Source of the DNA: Calonectria ilicicola
Taxonomy: Eukaryota; Ascomycota; Sordariomycetes; Hypocreales; Nectriaceae
DNA length: 64,000 nt
Direction: 5' to 3'
NCBI GenBank assembly: GCA_020809705.1
Contig: CP085827.1
Coordinates: forward strand, 3,782,001-3,846,000
The notes beneath the pieces were generated by a model that ran no database searches, was not told where the DNA came from, and worked only from the letters and a program-made list of their open reading frames with translations. Below are positions 23,051-35,080 of this stretch, piece after piece. Numbering within the stretch: position 1 is the stretch's first letter; each line of letters opens with the position of its first letter. The translations under genes were made by a program, and so were the position numbers.

Positions 23051-25224
23051 GCTGCCGGAGCTCTGGTGATGTGCGATTACGATGGTGAAGTCACAAGTCC
23101 AGAGCTAATCAGGAACGATCCATTGACGTGTGGATCAATTGGACCAAAGCGTCGCCAGTTCGCTCTCTCAGTCTGACGCCGAAACACCGAGCAAACTTGG
23201 CTTACATTTTGACGACGGGAAAACATACGATCCGATTCGAGGTACGTACCGCCCATCCTGCTCAGTTACCCCGCCACGTGATGCTACCTTGACCTTGTCC
23301 ACCCAAAGGAATCGACTTGTACGTCACATCCCGCCCGCACCGAAAATCGGGCGGGGTTACCCTGAAGCTATGATGTGACAGAGCGATGGAGCGATTGAGG
23401 AGGGCGGATCAAGATGATGCCCGTGAATTTGGATTTGGAAGGGCAGATCCTCAGATTGAGTTGAAGGATCGAGACGTGCAGGGCAAAAGCGGACGCCCTT
23501 GGAAAGACTCGTCCGCAGAGTCATGTGTACACTGAGCATGAGAAAGAGTGCCAGTGTCACCTGCTGATGCTCGGGATGCTGCCCTGTTTGAGTGACGGCG
23601 CAACGTGACAGGCCGATGCGGCGAGCAGAGTGCAGCATATCACGCACTAGTCTAGGTATGCACTCTGCACATGCACATCACATTTCCCCAGAAGATGACA
23701 GAGCAAGAGAGCAATCGGGGAGAGGGGAGAGGAGAGGCCTCGCATCTTGCTTGGTTGACTGTTCACACTGCGACTCGCTTAGACAGACCCCCGGGCATTT
23801 TCTGGCCCATAATTTGTTTGAGCGCTGACGTATGGCGGCGGCTAGCTGACGGGGAACCAAGTGTTGAGACGAACGCGGATGGAAATGGGCGGCAGGGGCA
23901 ATCTCCCGGTCTATTTTTGTATTTTGCAGCCATATTGCGGTCGAGGAAAAAAAGTGCGCTGTTGGACCAAAGTTGGTCGAAGGGGAGAGAATGGAATGGC
24001 ACACCTGGCCACTCACCTGCGGATTACAGAGCCCTCTGAATCATCCCCTGATGTCGTCCATGCCCGATTCATGACGGCCCGCTAATCATGACCACGCCCC
24101 CGCTAGCATCAGGATGGACATTTCTGGCAGCACATGGGCGTTGCAAGAGTCAAACTGCGAAACGCTGCCAAAGTTACATGCTTAGTACTGCATACCAGCC
24201 TGTACCTCACCACCGTCGCACCGGGCAGCTATGAATAGGTATCCACGGAGTCTCCGAGGCTTCTGCTCTAACCCTCATTCGCGCCACACCCCGAGTCAAT
24301 CTGGCCGCCAGAGTAGCGACCCACCGGCCACGGGCACCAAGTTTCAACCCTGTCCAATCCCGCACAGCGCTGCTGCCCCAAGATTAATGCTCCGAGGGGC
24401 GCTGTAATCTGCTGTAACTCAACCCCTCGAGGGGTCACCGGGGGGGCTGTTCGGGGGGCCTGGCCTGGGCGTCAGGGCTCCCTCTGGCGGCCCCTCTAGC
24501 AGCAGCGGCTCTGTGCTGTGCTGTGCTGGGCTGGCTGGAGCGTGTGAAGCATGGAACATTGAGCGTGGAGCGTGCTGCAAGCAGCACCACCACCAACCAA
24601 AACCACCAGTAGCAGCGCCAGCAGCAACAGCAACAGCGGCGGTGAAACTGGTGACTGACCTGAAAACCCATCTGGCCAGGGCATCCTCAGCCTTAGCAAG
24701 CCCACGCCCAAATGTTTCCACCCCCGGGACTCCGCTCTTCTCTTTAGGTTCCATCTCTAGTTCGGCTGTGCCGCCCACACTGCCAAATCATCCGCTAACC
24801 AACGACCTTCTTGTATCCGGCCTGTCCCACCAGAGTCAGTCCGCCCACATCACCAACACCACCGCCTTCACCTTTTTCCCATTGCATCAACATCACCTCG
24901 CCGCCGACGCAGACCGCAGTAACCACAGCCAGGTCGCGAACCGAGGCCTCCACGATCCGAGCCCTGCGCATCGCTGCCCGGCCGCACGCTTCTTTTCTCT
25001 CCTCCCCACCGCCACCGCCGCCGCCGCCGACCGCAGAGCAGGAGTGATACAAACGTTTCTGGCGGCTGTAGTCATCGTGAACGGCCGTCCACCTCCGTGT
25101 CCCGGCACCTCCTTTACCTCCTTCACCTCCTCGCCCCCATCACCCCCCCGAGCCGTTGGAGCCCAATAAAACTCGCATCAACGGGCAAGCGCACCCACGA
25201 ACAAGCTGCACCCTGCCGACAAGC
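23051..25224. other. Divergent intergenic region, AIM18-like gene / GRR1
   Basis: Holds the promoters of both genes. The last 700 bases before GRR1 are rich in CTG/CAG, CAC and CCG repeats (for example 24490-24640 and 25005-25035) and give long but compositionally biased open frames on both strands, none of which looks like a protein. They probably belong to the GRR1 promoter and leader. Confidence 0.55.
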
Positions 25225-27425
25225 ATGGCTGCCCCTCGCACAGGCCCTGCTGCCGCCGCCGCTGCAGCAGCGGACGAGCAGGATGACTCCCGGTCCTCGT
25301 CCTCAACCAATTCCCCCGCGCCCGCAGACAACGAAGAGTCCGACTTTTTCCTCGGTGCCAACGATTCACAGTCCTCGCTCGGCGTCCCCAACTTTCAAGA
25401 CATGCAGGTCGAAGATGGCTGCTACCCGCCGGTTAACCGCCTGCCCAACGAGATCCTCATCAGCGTCTTTGCAAAGCTGAGCGCCACCTCGGATCTCTAC
25501 CACTGCATGCTCGTCTCCAAGCGATGGGCCAGAAACACGGTCGACCTGCTGTGGCATCGCCCGGCCTGCACAAACTGGAAGAACCACGGCAGCATCTGCA
25601 ACACGCTCACTCTCGAGCGGCCCTTCTTCAGCTACCGCGACTTTATTAAGCGCCTGAACCTTGCCGCCCTCTCCGACAAAGTCAACGATGGCAGCGTTAT
25701 GCCTCTGGCCGCCTGCACTCGTGTGGAGCGCCTCACTCTCACAAACTGCCGTGGCCTCACCGACTCGGGCCTGATTGCCCTTGTCGAAAACAGCAACTCG
25801 CTTTTGGCACTGGACATTTCTAACGACAAGAATATTACCGAGCAGTCAATCTACGCTATTGCCCAGCACTGCAAGCGCCTGCAGGGCCTCAATATTTCAG
25901 GATGTGAAAATATTTCCAATGAGAGCATGATTGCGTTGGCACAAAGTTGCAGATTCATCAAGCGGGTAGGTTTATGATGCGTTTTTCCATGTGTGTATCG
26001 ATGACCTGCCAGTCCTGTTTTGCTAACCCCCGTTTTCCCACAGTTGAAACTCAACGAGTGTGCCCAACTCCGAGACGATGCCATCCTTTCCTTTGCTGAG
26101 CACTGCCCAAACATCCTGGAGATTGATCTCCACCAGTGCACCATGATCGGCAACAGCCCAGTGACGTCGCTGCTCGCTCGGGGCAACTGCCTTCGCGAGT
26201 TGCGATTGGCGAACTGCGACCTCATCGACGACGATGCTTTCCTGTCATTGCCCTCCGGTCGCATTTTCGAGTATCTTCGCATTCTCGACTTGACGTCTTG
26301 CACCCGCCTCACCGATGCGGCCGTCCAGAAGATCATCGACGTCGCTCCTCGTCTGCGAAACCTGGTCCTAGCCAAGTGCCGCAACATTACAGATGTCGCC
26401 GTCAACGCCATTTCTAAGCTCGGCAAGAACCTGCATTATGTGCATCTAGGCCACTGCGGCCAGATCACAGACGAAGGCGTCAAGAAGCTCGTTCACAACT
26501 GCAACCGCATCCGCTACATTGACCTGGGATGCTGCACCAACCTCACCGACGAGTCGGTTAAGCGTCTCGCTCTGCTCCCTAAGCTGAAGCGCATCGGCCT
26601 GGTCAAGTGCAGCTCCATTACCGATGACTCAGTCTTTGCCCTTGCTGAGGCGGCTTATCGACCTCGAGTGCGACGAGATGCCAGCGGTATGTTTGTAAGT
26701 GGCGAGTACTACGCCTCCAGCCTCGAGCGAGTCCATCTGAGTTACTGTATCAACCTCACTCTTAAGGTAAGAAACTGGTCATGTTCTTTGTCACCCCAAG
26801 AGACAGTCGCTGACTTGTGTGTACACAGAGCATCATGAAGCTTCTCAACTCGTGCCCTCGCCTTACACACCTGAGTTTAACAGGCGTTGCCGCCTTCCAG
26901 CGCGATGATTTCCAGCCATTTTGCCGCACTGCACCTCCTGGTACGTTCATTTATTTTTTGGAGGAGTTCTTTTTTGGCTCCTTTTGCTTTTTATTTGGAT
27001 TTTTTTTTCAATCCGTGCAATGCTCGTAGGAAAAAAAAACATTGCTAACCACACCGACAGAGTTTACGCAGCACCAGAGAGACGTCTTCTGCGTCTTCTC
27101 GGGCACCATGGTGTCCAAATTCCGCGACTTCCTAAACACTTCCCCCCAGTTTGAGGAGCTTCGGGAGTCATTCCCATCTCGAGGCCAGCGCTTCAGTATT
27201 GGTCGGGGGGCTCCTTTCAACATTTCGTCCCGAAACCACGGTCTGGGCCCAATGGACGGCGAGGGCTTCGACGACGAGATGGCTGATGAGGAAAACGACT
27301 TTGAGGGCCTGGACGGGGCCGATATGGTTGTCGATGTTCAGGCACAACAAAACCCAACAGGGGTAGAAAATGGCAACGGCTTTGGGCAGATCCCCGTTCC
27401 TCCACCGGTGCCTGGTTCAGGTTAG
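25225..27425 (+). CDS. GRR1: GRR1-type F-box / leucine-rich-repeat subunit of SCF ubiquitin ligase
   Basis: Exons 25225-25965, 26044-26766, 26829-26940 and 27061-27425 (introns 78, 62 and 120 nt) give 646 residues to the TAG at 27423-27425. An Ala/Ser-rich N-terminus (A8 tract at about 9-16) precedes an F-box at about 70-112 (NRLPNEILISVFAKL, CMLVSKRWARNTVDLLWHR), then about a dozen cysteine-containing LRRs (LTNCRGLTDSGLIAL, NISGCENISNESMIAL, HLGHCGQITDEGVKKL). This is the Grr1/GrrA pattern: the F-box binds Skp1 and the LRR horseshoe recruits phosphorylated targets in cell-cycle, nutrient and sexual-development control. The ATG at 25225 is the first in the frame. The reading frame reopens directly after the TAG for 94 codons (see next entry and findings), so the true C-terminus is open to question. 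Confidence 0.93.
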
Positions 27426-27710
27426 AGCCCCCCCACGTGGCCGGTTGCTCGCAGTGTGCCAGCGGACTTTATGCCAATGGCCTCAGGGCATCTCGGGTCT
27501 GTGACGTCCCCGACCGTCGTTAACAACGTCCCCACAGGCGGTGTACCCCCCGCAAGCGTCGCAACGGTTGGCCACGGCTCGGGTGCGGCGTCCCGGCAGG
27601 CCAGCTCGTCGTTTGGCCCGAATGGAGAGGCGGCGACTGGGGCCAGCACGGCGCCCATGCACCGGCGGCCCGACGACGATGAAGAGCAGCCCAACGAAAT
27701 GATGAACTGA
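27426..27710 (+). other. Possible C-terminal extension of GRR1 behind an in-frame TAG
   Basis: Ninety-four sense codons and a TGA follow the GRR1 stop in the same frame. The stretch has coding-like composition and a PADFMPMASGH segment like the tails I recall for Grr1 homologues, ending in an acidic EEQPNEMMN. Three readings are possible: 3' UTR; a 42-nt GT-AG intron (27421-27462), the only one I found that keeps the frame; or recoding of TAG. Confidence 0.45.
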
Positions 27711-28431
27711 CATGTCGCTCTGCGACTGGACTTGAAACGAGCACGACGATGGATGCTATAAATATCTGGGTTCCAAGGTTTCACCTCTTTGCACGGTATG
27801 ATCTGATTTGCTCGGGCATCAAGATGTGCAATGCATGTGAGGCTTACACGGCTGATAGGAGTTAGCATTGCGTCGATTGACGCACAGGATGGTTACATAG
27901 CGTATTGAGCGGAGTTTACGGTGCGTGTTTGGCATGTCTCAATTTGCGGCAACGACTCAAACGGCAAACACTAAGGATACCACGGGAGAGGATTGGGCAG
28001 GGAAGCACGCTATAGCGAGCGGTAAGACGCACATGGGATTAATGCTCTCTTTTCTCGCCTTATTATTTTTCTTTTTCAATTTTTTTTTTTTTTTTCGCTT
28101 TCTATTCCATTTTTCATTTTTATTTGTCTCTGTTGTCATGTCATTATTTGGGTTGCAAGCAGCGATAGGTCAGGCTCACCCGCAAGGGCACTTGATGGAA
28201 TGGGAGATACAGGGAATATTGCCATAGAATTTGGGGTACACGACACGGCCCAGGAGGTCTCGGGAAAGGGACCCTTTATACGGGCGACGAATTGCATTTT
28301 AACTTGACCAATTGCTTTTTGTCTTGTTCTTGTTCTGGTTGTTATTTTTCTTTTTCTTTTGGATGGCTGCATCGTAGATTTGGGTCTGACGACCCCAGTG
28401 ATGTGTTTCCTCACCACCCACATGTATGTAA

Positions 28432-28469
<38 letters not shown>

Positions 28470-29333
28470 CATGGATGTTTGTACGCGCTGGCTGTGCCCT
28501 TCACATCAGAGACGTCACATCTCACACGCGCTCTCACCTCCTCATTCGGCTGCGCTATCCCGACTCCCCGGCATCTTTTCTTCTTGGCGCCGCAGCATGT
28601 ATGTATGTCAGACAGACCGACAAATCCTCCTCTCTCCGCCCTATCCAAGGTTCCATTGCACCACCGCCCGCACTCTGGCTGTCGATCAATCACTGCTTCC
28701 CTCCAGCTACCTGGTCAGCAATAAGGACCGAGAGCATACGATGCGAGCGAGGCGTTGATGCGCGGCAGGGTTCTTGGGCAATCGTGGAGCAGGGGAAAGG
28801 GAATGGCGTCGGCAATCGTGGTATGAGGTGAGATGTGTGTGTGTGTGGACAGAAAAGAAAACCTTGGCGTTTTGACCTCTCAAGGATGAGGAGGGGGGAA
28901 TAGCGGGCGGTCAGTATTATATGTGGCATGACGAAAGAAGTTTAATGGAATGTTCATGCTTCTTTGGTTTTTTAATTCCTTTTGCTTTTTGCAGATGCAG
29001 CCCTCCCTTATGTTCAATGTCAATCACAATGATGGGGAAAAGCGATGGGAGTATCCTGCTATGCCTATTGCTTTTTTTTTTTGATATCCAAAACTCAAAT
29101 TAATAAAAACGGGTATACGTTTGATTCTATTCTGGTAGATGAGCTCGACGAATGAGTGTAAAACTCGGAGAGAAGACAAAAAAAGGACTAGTTAAATATG
29201 GTGTGGTGGTATCAAGCGGCATCATCTCACTTCTTCGCATCGTGTGGCCCCGTTTCTCTTCATCGTACCCCCCTCCTCAAAACAAAAAAAAAACACACAC
29301 ACAAAAGGAACCTCCTCCTAGACATAGAGAGGC
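27711..29333. other. Intergenic between convergent GRR1 and ammonium transporter
   Basis: 3' regions of two convergent genes. Long T runs (for example 28078-28095), a GT microsatellite (listed separately) and GTAT repeats; no supported gene. Confidence 0.6.
28432..28470. repeat. GT dinucleotide microsatellite followed by GTAT units
   Basis: About thirteen GT units running into three GTAT/GTATG units; simple-sequence DNA. Confidence 0.9.
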
Positions 29334-30971
29334 TTAGACCTTCTCTTGGCTGTTGCGGGTGCTGCTGTCCGATTGAGGGTGTGTGCTGTCGGCCATGTGG
29401 CGCGTGAGCTCGACGTAATCGTAGGCAAACTCGCCCAGCTGACAGTCATCGAGACCAAGCTCCTCCTCCTCAGGCTTGACGCGCAGGGAGAGGCCGGGGA
29501 TGAGGTTCATGAGGAACAGGAGGATGCAGGACAGGGTGAAGGACCAGGCGAAGACGGCGAGGGAGCCGGCAATCTGGTATCCGAGCTGGACGAAGTGGCC
29601 ATCAACCCAACCGATGGGGTCGTAGGAACCACCGTCGAGAGCAGCAACGGAAGAGCTACAGAAAAAAAACGGTTAGATTTCATTCTTGTTCAAGAGATAC
29701 TTTTGGGGGCTAAAGGGGACACTGGGGGCTAAAACTTACTCTCCGAAGATACCAGTCAGAATGTTTCCAACGAAACCACCGATGCCGTGAACAGCAAAGA
29801 TATCCAGACCATCATCGACCTGGATCAGGAACTTGACCTTGGTGGCAAAGTTGCAAATGACACCGCCCAAGATGCCAATGACGACGGCAGCCCAGGGTCG
29901 CACGAAACCAGCCGCAGGAGTAATGGCGACAAGACCGCAGATGGCACCAGAGCAGAAGCCAATGGTGCTCCACTTCTTCTCCAGACGATAATCAAGCAGC
30001 ATCCAGGCAACACCACCGCAAGAGGCAGCCAGGTTGGTCACGAAGCAGGCCATGATGGCGCGGATGTTCATGCCCAGAGCAGAGCCACCGTTGAAGCCGA
30101 ACCAGCCAACCCAGAGGAAGACGGTTCCGAGGACGACGTGAGTGACGTTGTGAGGTCGGTAGGGAAGACCCTTGTTGTTGTCATAGCCGGTGCGCTTGCC
30201 CAACATCAAGCTGTAAGCGAGGGCGCAGGTACCGGAAGACATGTGAACGGGGCCACCGCCGGCAAAGTCGTAGCTGGGAAGGTTGAAGAGCCAGCCGTTG
30301 GCGTTCCAGGTCCAGTAGGCAATGGGGTCGTAGACGACGGTGGACCAGATGAACATGAAGACGATGGCGGGCAGCATGCGGCCGCGATCAGCAACGGCAC
30401 CAATTGCAAGGGCAGGACTAGCGAGAAAGTTGTGTTAGTTGGGCCGAGCTGAAAAAAAAAATAAAAAAGTATCCCGATAAACTCACGTAATGGCGGCGAA
30501 CATGCCCTGGTACAAAGCAAAGAGAATGTCGGGAGTGTTGGTAGAACCATTGGGCTGTCCGACAGTCTTCATCATACCGAACTGGGTGAGGTCACCGAGG
30601 AAGACGCCTCCGGTGCGGGAAAAGGTCAGGGAGTAACCCCAGAAGAACCATTGGAAGCTGATGACACCGACTGACACCATCGAGAGGAGGATCAGGGAGA
30701 GAGCAGACTTGCGACGGGCGAGACCACTGTAGAAAAAGCCCACACCAGGAATCATGAGGAGGACGAGGACCGCGCTGATGGTCATGAAAGCCATGTGACC
30801 GGTCTATAAGTCATGTTAGAAGCCATTCCTTTTTTTCTTTTCTCTTTTTTCCATCCGAATAAACAATCAATGGCAAGTAAAACATACGTCGTAAAAGACA
30901 TTGAGGTCTGAAACACCAGACGAGTAGCCATCGTCGGCCTTGTCGTCGGTGCCGTTGTATGCGAGCGCCAT
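29334..30971 (-). CDS. Ammonium transporter, Amt/Mep family, Mep2-like, four exons
   Basis: Minus-strand exons 30971-30888, 30803-30487, 30417-29740 and 29655-29334 with in-phase GT-AG introns (84, 69 and 84 nt), giving 466 residues. The start reads MALAYNGTDDK. Eleven membrane segments are expected; signature stretches are GVGFFYSGLARRKSALS, FMFIWSTVVYDPIAYW and GWFGFNGGSALGMN. Both pore histidines are present, H192 (GGPVHMSSG) and H344 (FAVHGIGG). This twin-His arrangement is Mep2-like; yeast Mep1/Mep3 carry Glu at the first site. The cytosolic tail has DDCQLGEFAYDYVEL, normal for the family. It moves ammonium across the plasma membrane, and Mep2-type members also act in nitrogen sensing and filamentous growth. 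Candidate nitrogen-regulatory GATA sites lie upstream. Confidence 0.95.
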
Positions 30972-33900
30972 GTTGGCTAAAGGAACGCGTATGTAGGACG
31001 CGAGACTGTCAAGGGATTCCTCTCAGCAGATTGGCCAAAGTTCAATCCCAAAAGTTCTTGATCCTCAACCCTGACAGGAAAGGGATGAGTTAATCAAAGA
31101 GTTAAAAAAGAATAAGAAGAAGAATGACGAGAGGAGAGGGAGAATAAGAAAAAAGGCTACCGGGTCCGGGGGGCTAGAAGGCTAAATAGACACGACTGGA
31201 CGGACCGGGGCCAGAGAAATATGAAGCCGTGGTGGGACAGCGGCCGGTAGAGCTGGACAATAATGGAGAGCTTAGCATTAGCTTCAACGACTGACAATGA
31301 CGAGGTGGGAGACAGAGTCAGAGACAAAATGCAAAAAGAGACCAGGGATCGAGTGGCAGGGGAGGGGGGAGGGCGTGCGAGTGAAGGGTGGTGATAGGAC
31401 GCCCATGGCTCGGCGAGAGACTAATTTGGGAATTGGGAGAATACGGAGTGACTATCCGTAAATGCGGTTGGATGGGGATGCCCACAGCCATACCGTGTAG
31501 GCATTGTCAAGCGTCGAATTACTCCGGGAGAGAGGTGAGGAATAAGATTAGGCCACCCCTCCACGGGAGGGAGTGGGCAAAAGATCCTTGGTGTATGGGT
31601 GGGTGGGTGAATGGATGCATCTCTGAGGACGGTATAACGGTTGACGCTGTCGAGCGTCGCGTCTTTAGCTAGCCCCTGTCGAGCACCCAGAAATAGCCAA
31701 GACACTATGCAGTGTGATCCTTAGAGATAAGAGGGGCCGCAGAAGAAGTTTACGTGTAGATGCGCTGGATATCTGGTGTGTCGTTTGAGCTGGACAATAT
31801 TGAAGAAGCCGCATCGGGCTGGCAACTCGGCAGGATGGGCGACCTTCGACTGTGACTGGGCATCGCATGCCAAGGTTATTTCTAACTCTGATGTGTGCCC
31901 TCGTTGAAGTGCGACGTTGGTTGCTTATCGCAACTCTGAATCCGATCCGGCGACATGCACGCAGGGCGGGAGTCGACGCCACCGTGGACTTGACGGTGCC
32001 CGCTGATAAGCTTCCATGCCCCAACAGGTCCCCTGCTGCAAGCCTTTAGCCCGGGGATGGCGGGATGGGATGTGACAAGGGTGTAGCGCCGCCGCGTCTT
32101 GCTTATCGCAGAAGGGAAAAAGGCTGAATCAATTTTGCATTCTGAACGACGACTTCTCGCTGAAAGAGTTTGCCAAGCCGAACAAAACGTCATGACCCAA
32201 AGCCATGTGCCGCGGACCCGCGCGGATGGAGTCACATCTCTCTCTTTCTCTCTCTGCATTGAGAAACACATGTCGTCGCCCGGCGGAGCCAACCCCAGAT
32301 TTTTCAAGCTTGGACGCCCTCCATTCGCTGAGGTCGCGCACATCGATAGCGGTCTGCTCGGAGAAATGAGCTGGTCAGATGCTGGGGTCTGCTTTGAGCA
32401 AGCCGTATGTTGGCCATAGCACCACCAAGCCAAGCTCCAGTTCCTCCACAGAGTCGATCTTGTCTGCATTTTCCCCACCATCCAGTAGAGTTTGTAGATG
32501 CGTCGAATGGAATCAATCACGGGAGCGAAAAACCTCTTTTGTGAACTCAACTTGTCAAAAGACGGTAATTTCTTTTTTTGACCGCGGGACCAACCGGCCC
32601 AGAAGCAATATGTTCATGCTCCCGGCCCGGGAACAACGGCGGAAGCAAACGCCTCGCTCACTTTTGCCTCGTCACACTCATCCATCGACATTCTTTGCCA
32701 AGAGTGGGTAGATATGCAGCCACCCCACACGGATGGCTTGGTTTCCTGCGCGAAGAAGGGAAATTGGGTGTTGAGCTGACAGGCACGGCACCGCAGTTGA
32801 TCAGGTTTGCAGCCAAGAGTAAGAGTGCATCTGCATCGGCAAGGGACGGCCAGCCAGAGCTGACTCCCATGGTGAAATAACTTCTCCTGGCAATTTTTTG
32901 ATCGTGAGGATGATCTGAAACGAAGCACGAACATGTCTGATCATCTCCCAGGAACCAGGGATGAAGTTCAAATAACCTCGCCATCTCGTGGGCCGAAAAG
33001 CCACCACCCTGACGATCATCTCGAGATGCGTGGCCATGGTTCATGTGCCTCTCCGCACTGAGCTGAGACTAAAACTCGCTTCATACAAACCTCCTACTAT
33101 TTTCCTGTTTACGTGAAACCATTTCCTGGCCATCTGTTATCAGTAGACTGCGCCGTATCAGTATCATTCACACTCTTGCCCTGCCCATCATTTCGGTCGG
33201 AGGAACTCCCCCAGGCCACGCCGTGCATCACCGGGCCATCCGTTCAAGCTCCCATTGCCTTGTTCAACCCACTCAACGCCTGTAAATACCTTATCTTCAG
33301 TGCTCCAAGCTGGCTAGGCGGCGCTGTGGCATACGCCCAACTTGGCCGTCTTCAAGGTCGAATGGCTGGCGTCTCATTGGACATCCGGAGTAGTTCTTAT
33401 CTCTTGGCAGGGTCAGTGGAGGGGCTAGTCATGGATGGTTGGCATGGGTCGTGTTTTCGGGCCACCCTCCACCTGGCATCCCTGCTCCTGCTAGGGAGAC
33501 GACCAACACCGGGCTCAGGATTCGAACTTGGATGCTACGCAAGGGAACTCAAATCGAAGCTATGAATTCGAGTCAAGGAACTGATTTGGAAGATTGCAGC
33601 TAGCTGACGCTCCAAGTGGTCCTTGCGATTCCTAGCGTGCCCTAGGTTCCTGTCTGCGACTTGCAGAAATTCGCAACCCTAGCCCCAAGTCTTCCGAATT
33701 TCACCTGGCCCCTTGATTCAACCTGTGATAGCGACCCATCGTTATCAATATTGATTCGCATGTTCCCGTTTTGTCGACTGTAATTTAAGACTCGGATTTA
33801 CGGCAATCTCAGAGACCTGATGTGATGCTGAGACGAGTGCTGCCCACTTGTAGAGGTCGATCAAGGGTCCCGTGTTCGTTAGCAGGTAGCCTAAGTGACA

Positions 33901-35080
33901 TCTGCAGCAACACGGCCTCGATGCTAGCTCCCGCTGTCTCATCAACATCTAGACTGACGGCGTTGCGCCCGCACAGCCTTGCGAGGGATCTCTTGCGGGC
34001 GTTTGGATGCGAGTTTCCCGCTCCATGGGATAGGGAAACCCAGCAGTCAGGAATATTTAAGTTGAGATTGATCCCGCTGCTGTGTTACAACCTGTTCTTT
34101 TAATCCTGAGCTTACTTTGACTTCCTGTCAGAGCTCATGAACCATCATCGTGCAGCAAAGTGATGATGTTCTGATGATTTGGCCAAGCCAACCGATGATT
34201 CCCGATAACGTTCGATGACCCGAACGAGACCACCTCTTATCCGACTGCGACACCGGCCGACACATACTTGACATTTCCTTTCGACACATATTGCCAGATG
34301 TGCACTCGATACACGTCCTTATCAGACCCTCATCACCATCATGGTGCATCTGCAGGTTAGCGGCTCGGCATAGATGTATACCAGGTGACGAATCTATCAA
34401 CCAACACCAGTAAACGATCGAGCCAACGCCCTAACGGGGCGTCTTGGTATTAGGCCACCGGAAATCGGTACAGGCGGGCCTCTTTTTACCAAAATGTGAT
34501 ATTGCAAGTCGGTCCCCATCCGGTCAGCGTTCTAATCTGTGGCGCTCATTAGCGTATAGATAAGAACGCAGAGATAGCAATCACACGCCCATTCACATGT
34601 GCGAAAATGGAATGGAGGCCAGCCTGACGACCGAATTTGTAAGCTCGTCAATTAGACTCAAAGTTCAGCCGCTCTGTCCAAATGGCTGCAGCGTTGCCGA
34701 GTTGCCGATGGCCGTTGGTTTCCTCTGCTTTACAGCTTCTGGTAAACGTAAGCGAAGGCGTAAACGAGGTGTGGATTTTAATTGTCGTTTATTTGTGCAC
34801 TTTGCATGTTGTACGGAGTACATTCGCTCGTAGTTCCTCTTTCCGTCTTCCTGTCTGTACAATGTAGCCTCTGCATATGTGAAGCGATTTGCCGTTGGCC
34901 TTTGCCGTCCTTTTGCAGTATTGGGGGCGCAAAATCCTCATTGGCACTACCCCTGGCTGCGATGGGTTTGGTTGGCCCAGCTCAACCTCAGTCTCTAATT
35001 GCCTGGGAACAGTTGAGATCAAGCATCATCCGCGGCTTGAGAGACAAGTGATGCGGTAAGAGCTTGCCAATAGCCCTAGG
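30972..35080. other. Long intergenic region upstream of the ammonium transporter
   Basis: About 4.1 kb with no convincing coding region on either strand; several 100-220 codon open frames are Cys/Trp/Ser-rich and look like chance. The proximal part should be the transporter promoter, the far part the downstream region of the peptidyl-tRNA hydrolase gene. Confidence 0.5.
31392..32108. promoter_or_regulatory. Cluster of HGATAR sites (candidate AreA/Nit2 sites)
   Basis: Five HGATAR hexamers on either strand: TGATAG 31392-31397, AGATAA 31725-31730, TTATCG 31925-31930, TGATAA 32004-32009 and TTATCG 32103-32108. They lie about 0.4-1.1 kb upstream of the transporter ATG. About two would be expected by chance in this length, so enrichment is modest. 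Ammonium transporters are classic targets of the nitrogen GATA factor AreA/Nit2; control here is inferred. Confidence 0.4.

Noticed and set aside
24513..25169. 218-codon frame just upstream of GRR1
   Set aside because: It is built from CAC, GCA and CCG repeats and is open on both strands, as expected of simple-sequence leader DNA.
27421..27454. A 34-nt GT-AG intron to bypass the GRR1 TAG
   Set aside because: It breaks the phase with the downstream frame and is too short; only the 42-nt version keeps the frame.
29346..30452. Long plus-strand frames opposite the ammonium transporter
   Set aside because: Antisense shadows; the minus strand carries a complete, spliced Amt/Mep protein.
31882..32550. 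222-codon minus-strand frame in the transporter upstream region
   Set aside because: Trp, Cys, Arg and Ser-rich without any motif; overlapping frames on the other strand are similar, so it looks like chance.
33475..33565. TTCGAA-containing stretch that resembles a tRNA T-loop
   Set aside because: The flanking bases do not pair as a T stem and no anticodon or acceptor arms can be drawn. I saw no convincing tRNA gene anywhere in the window.
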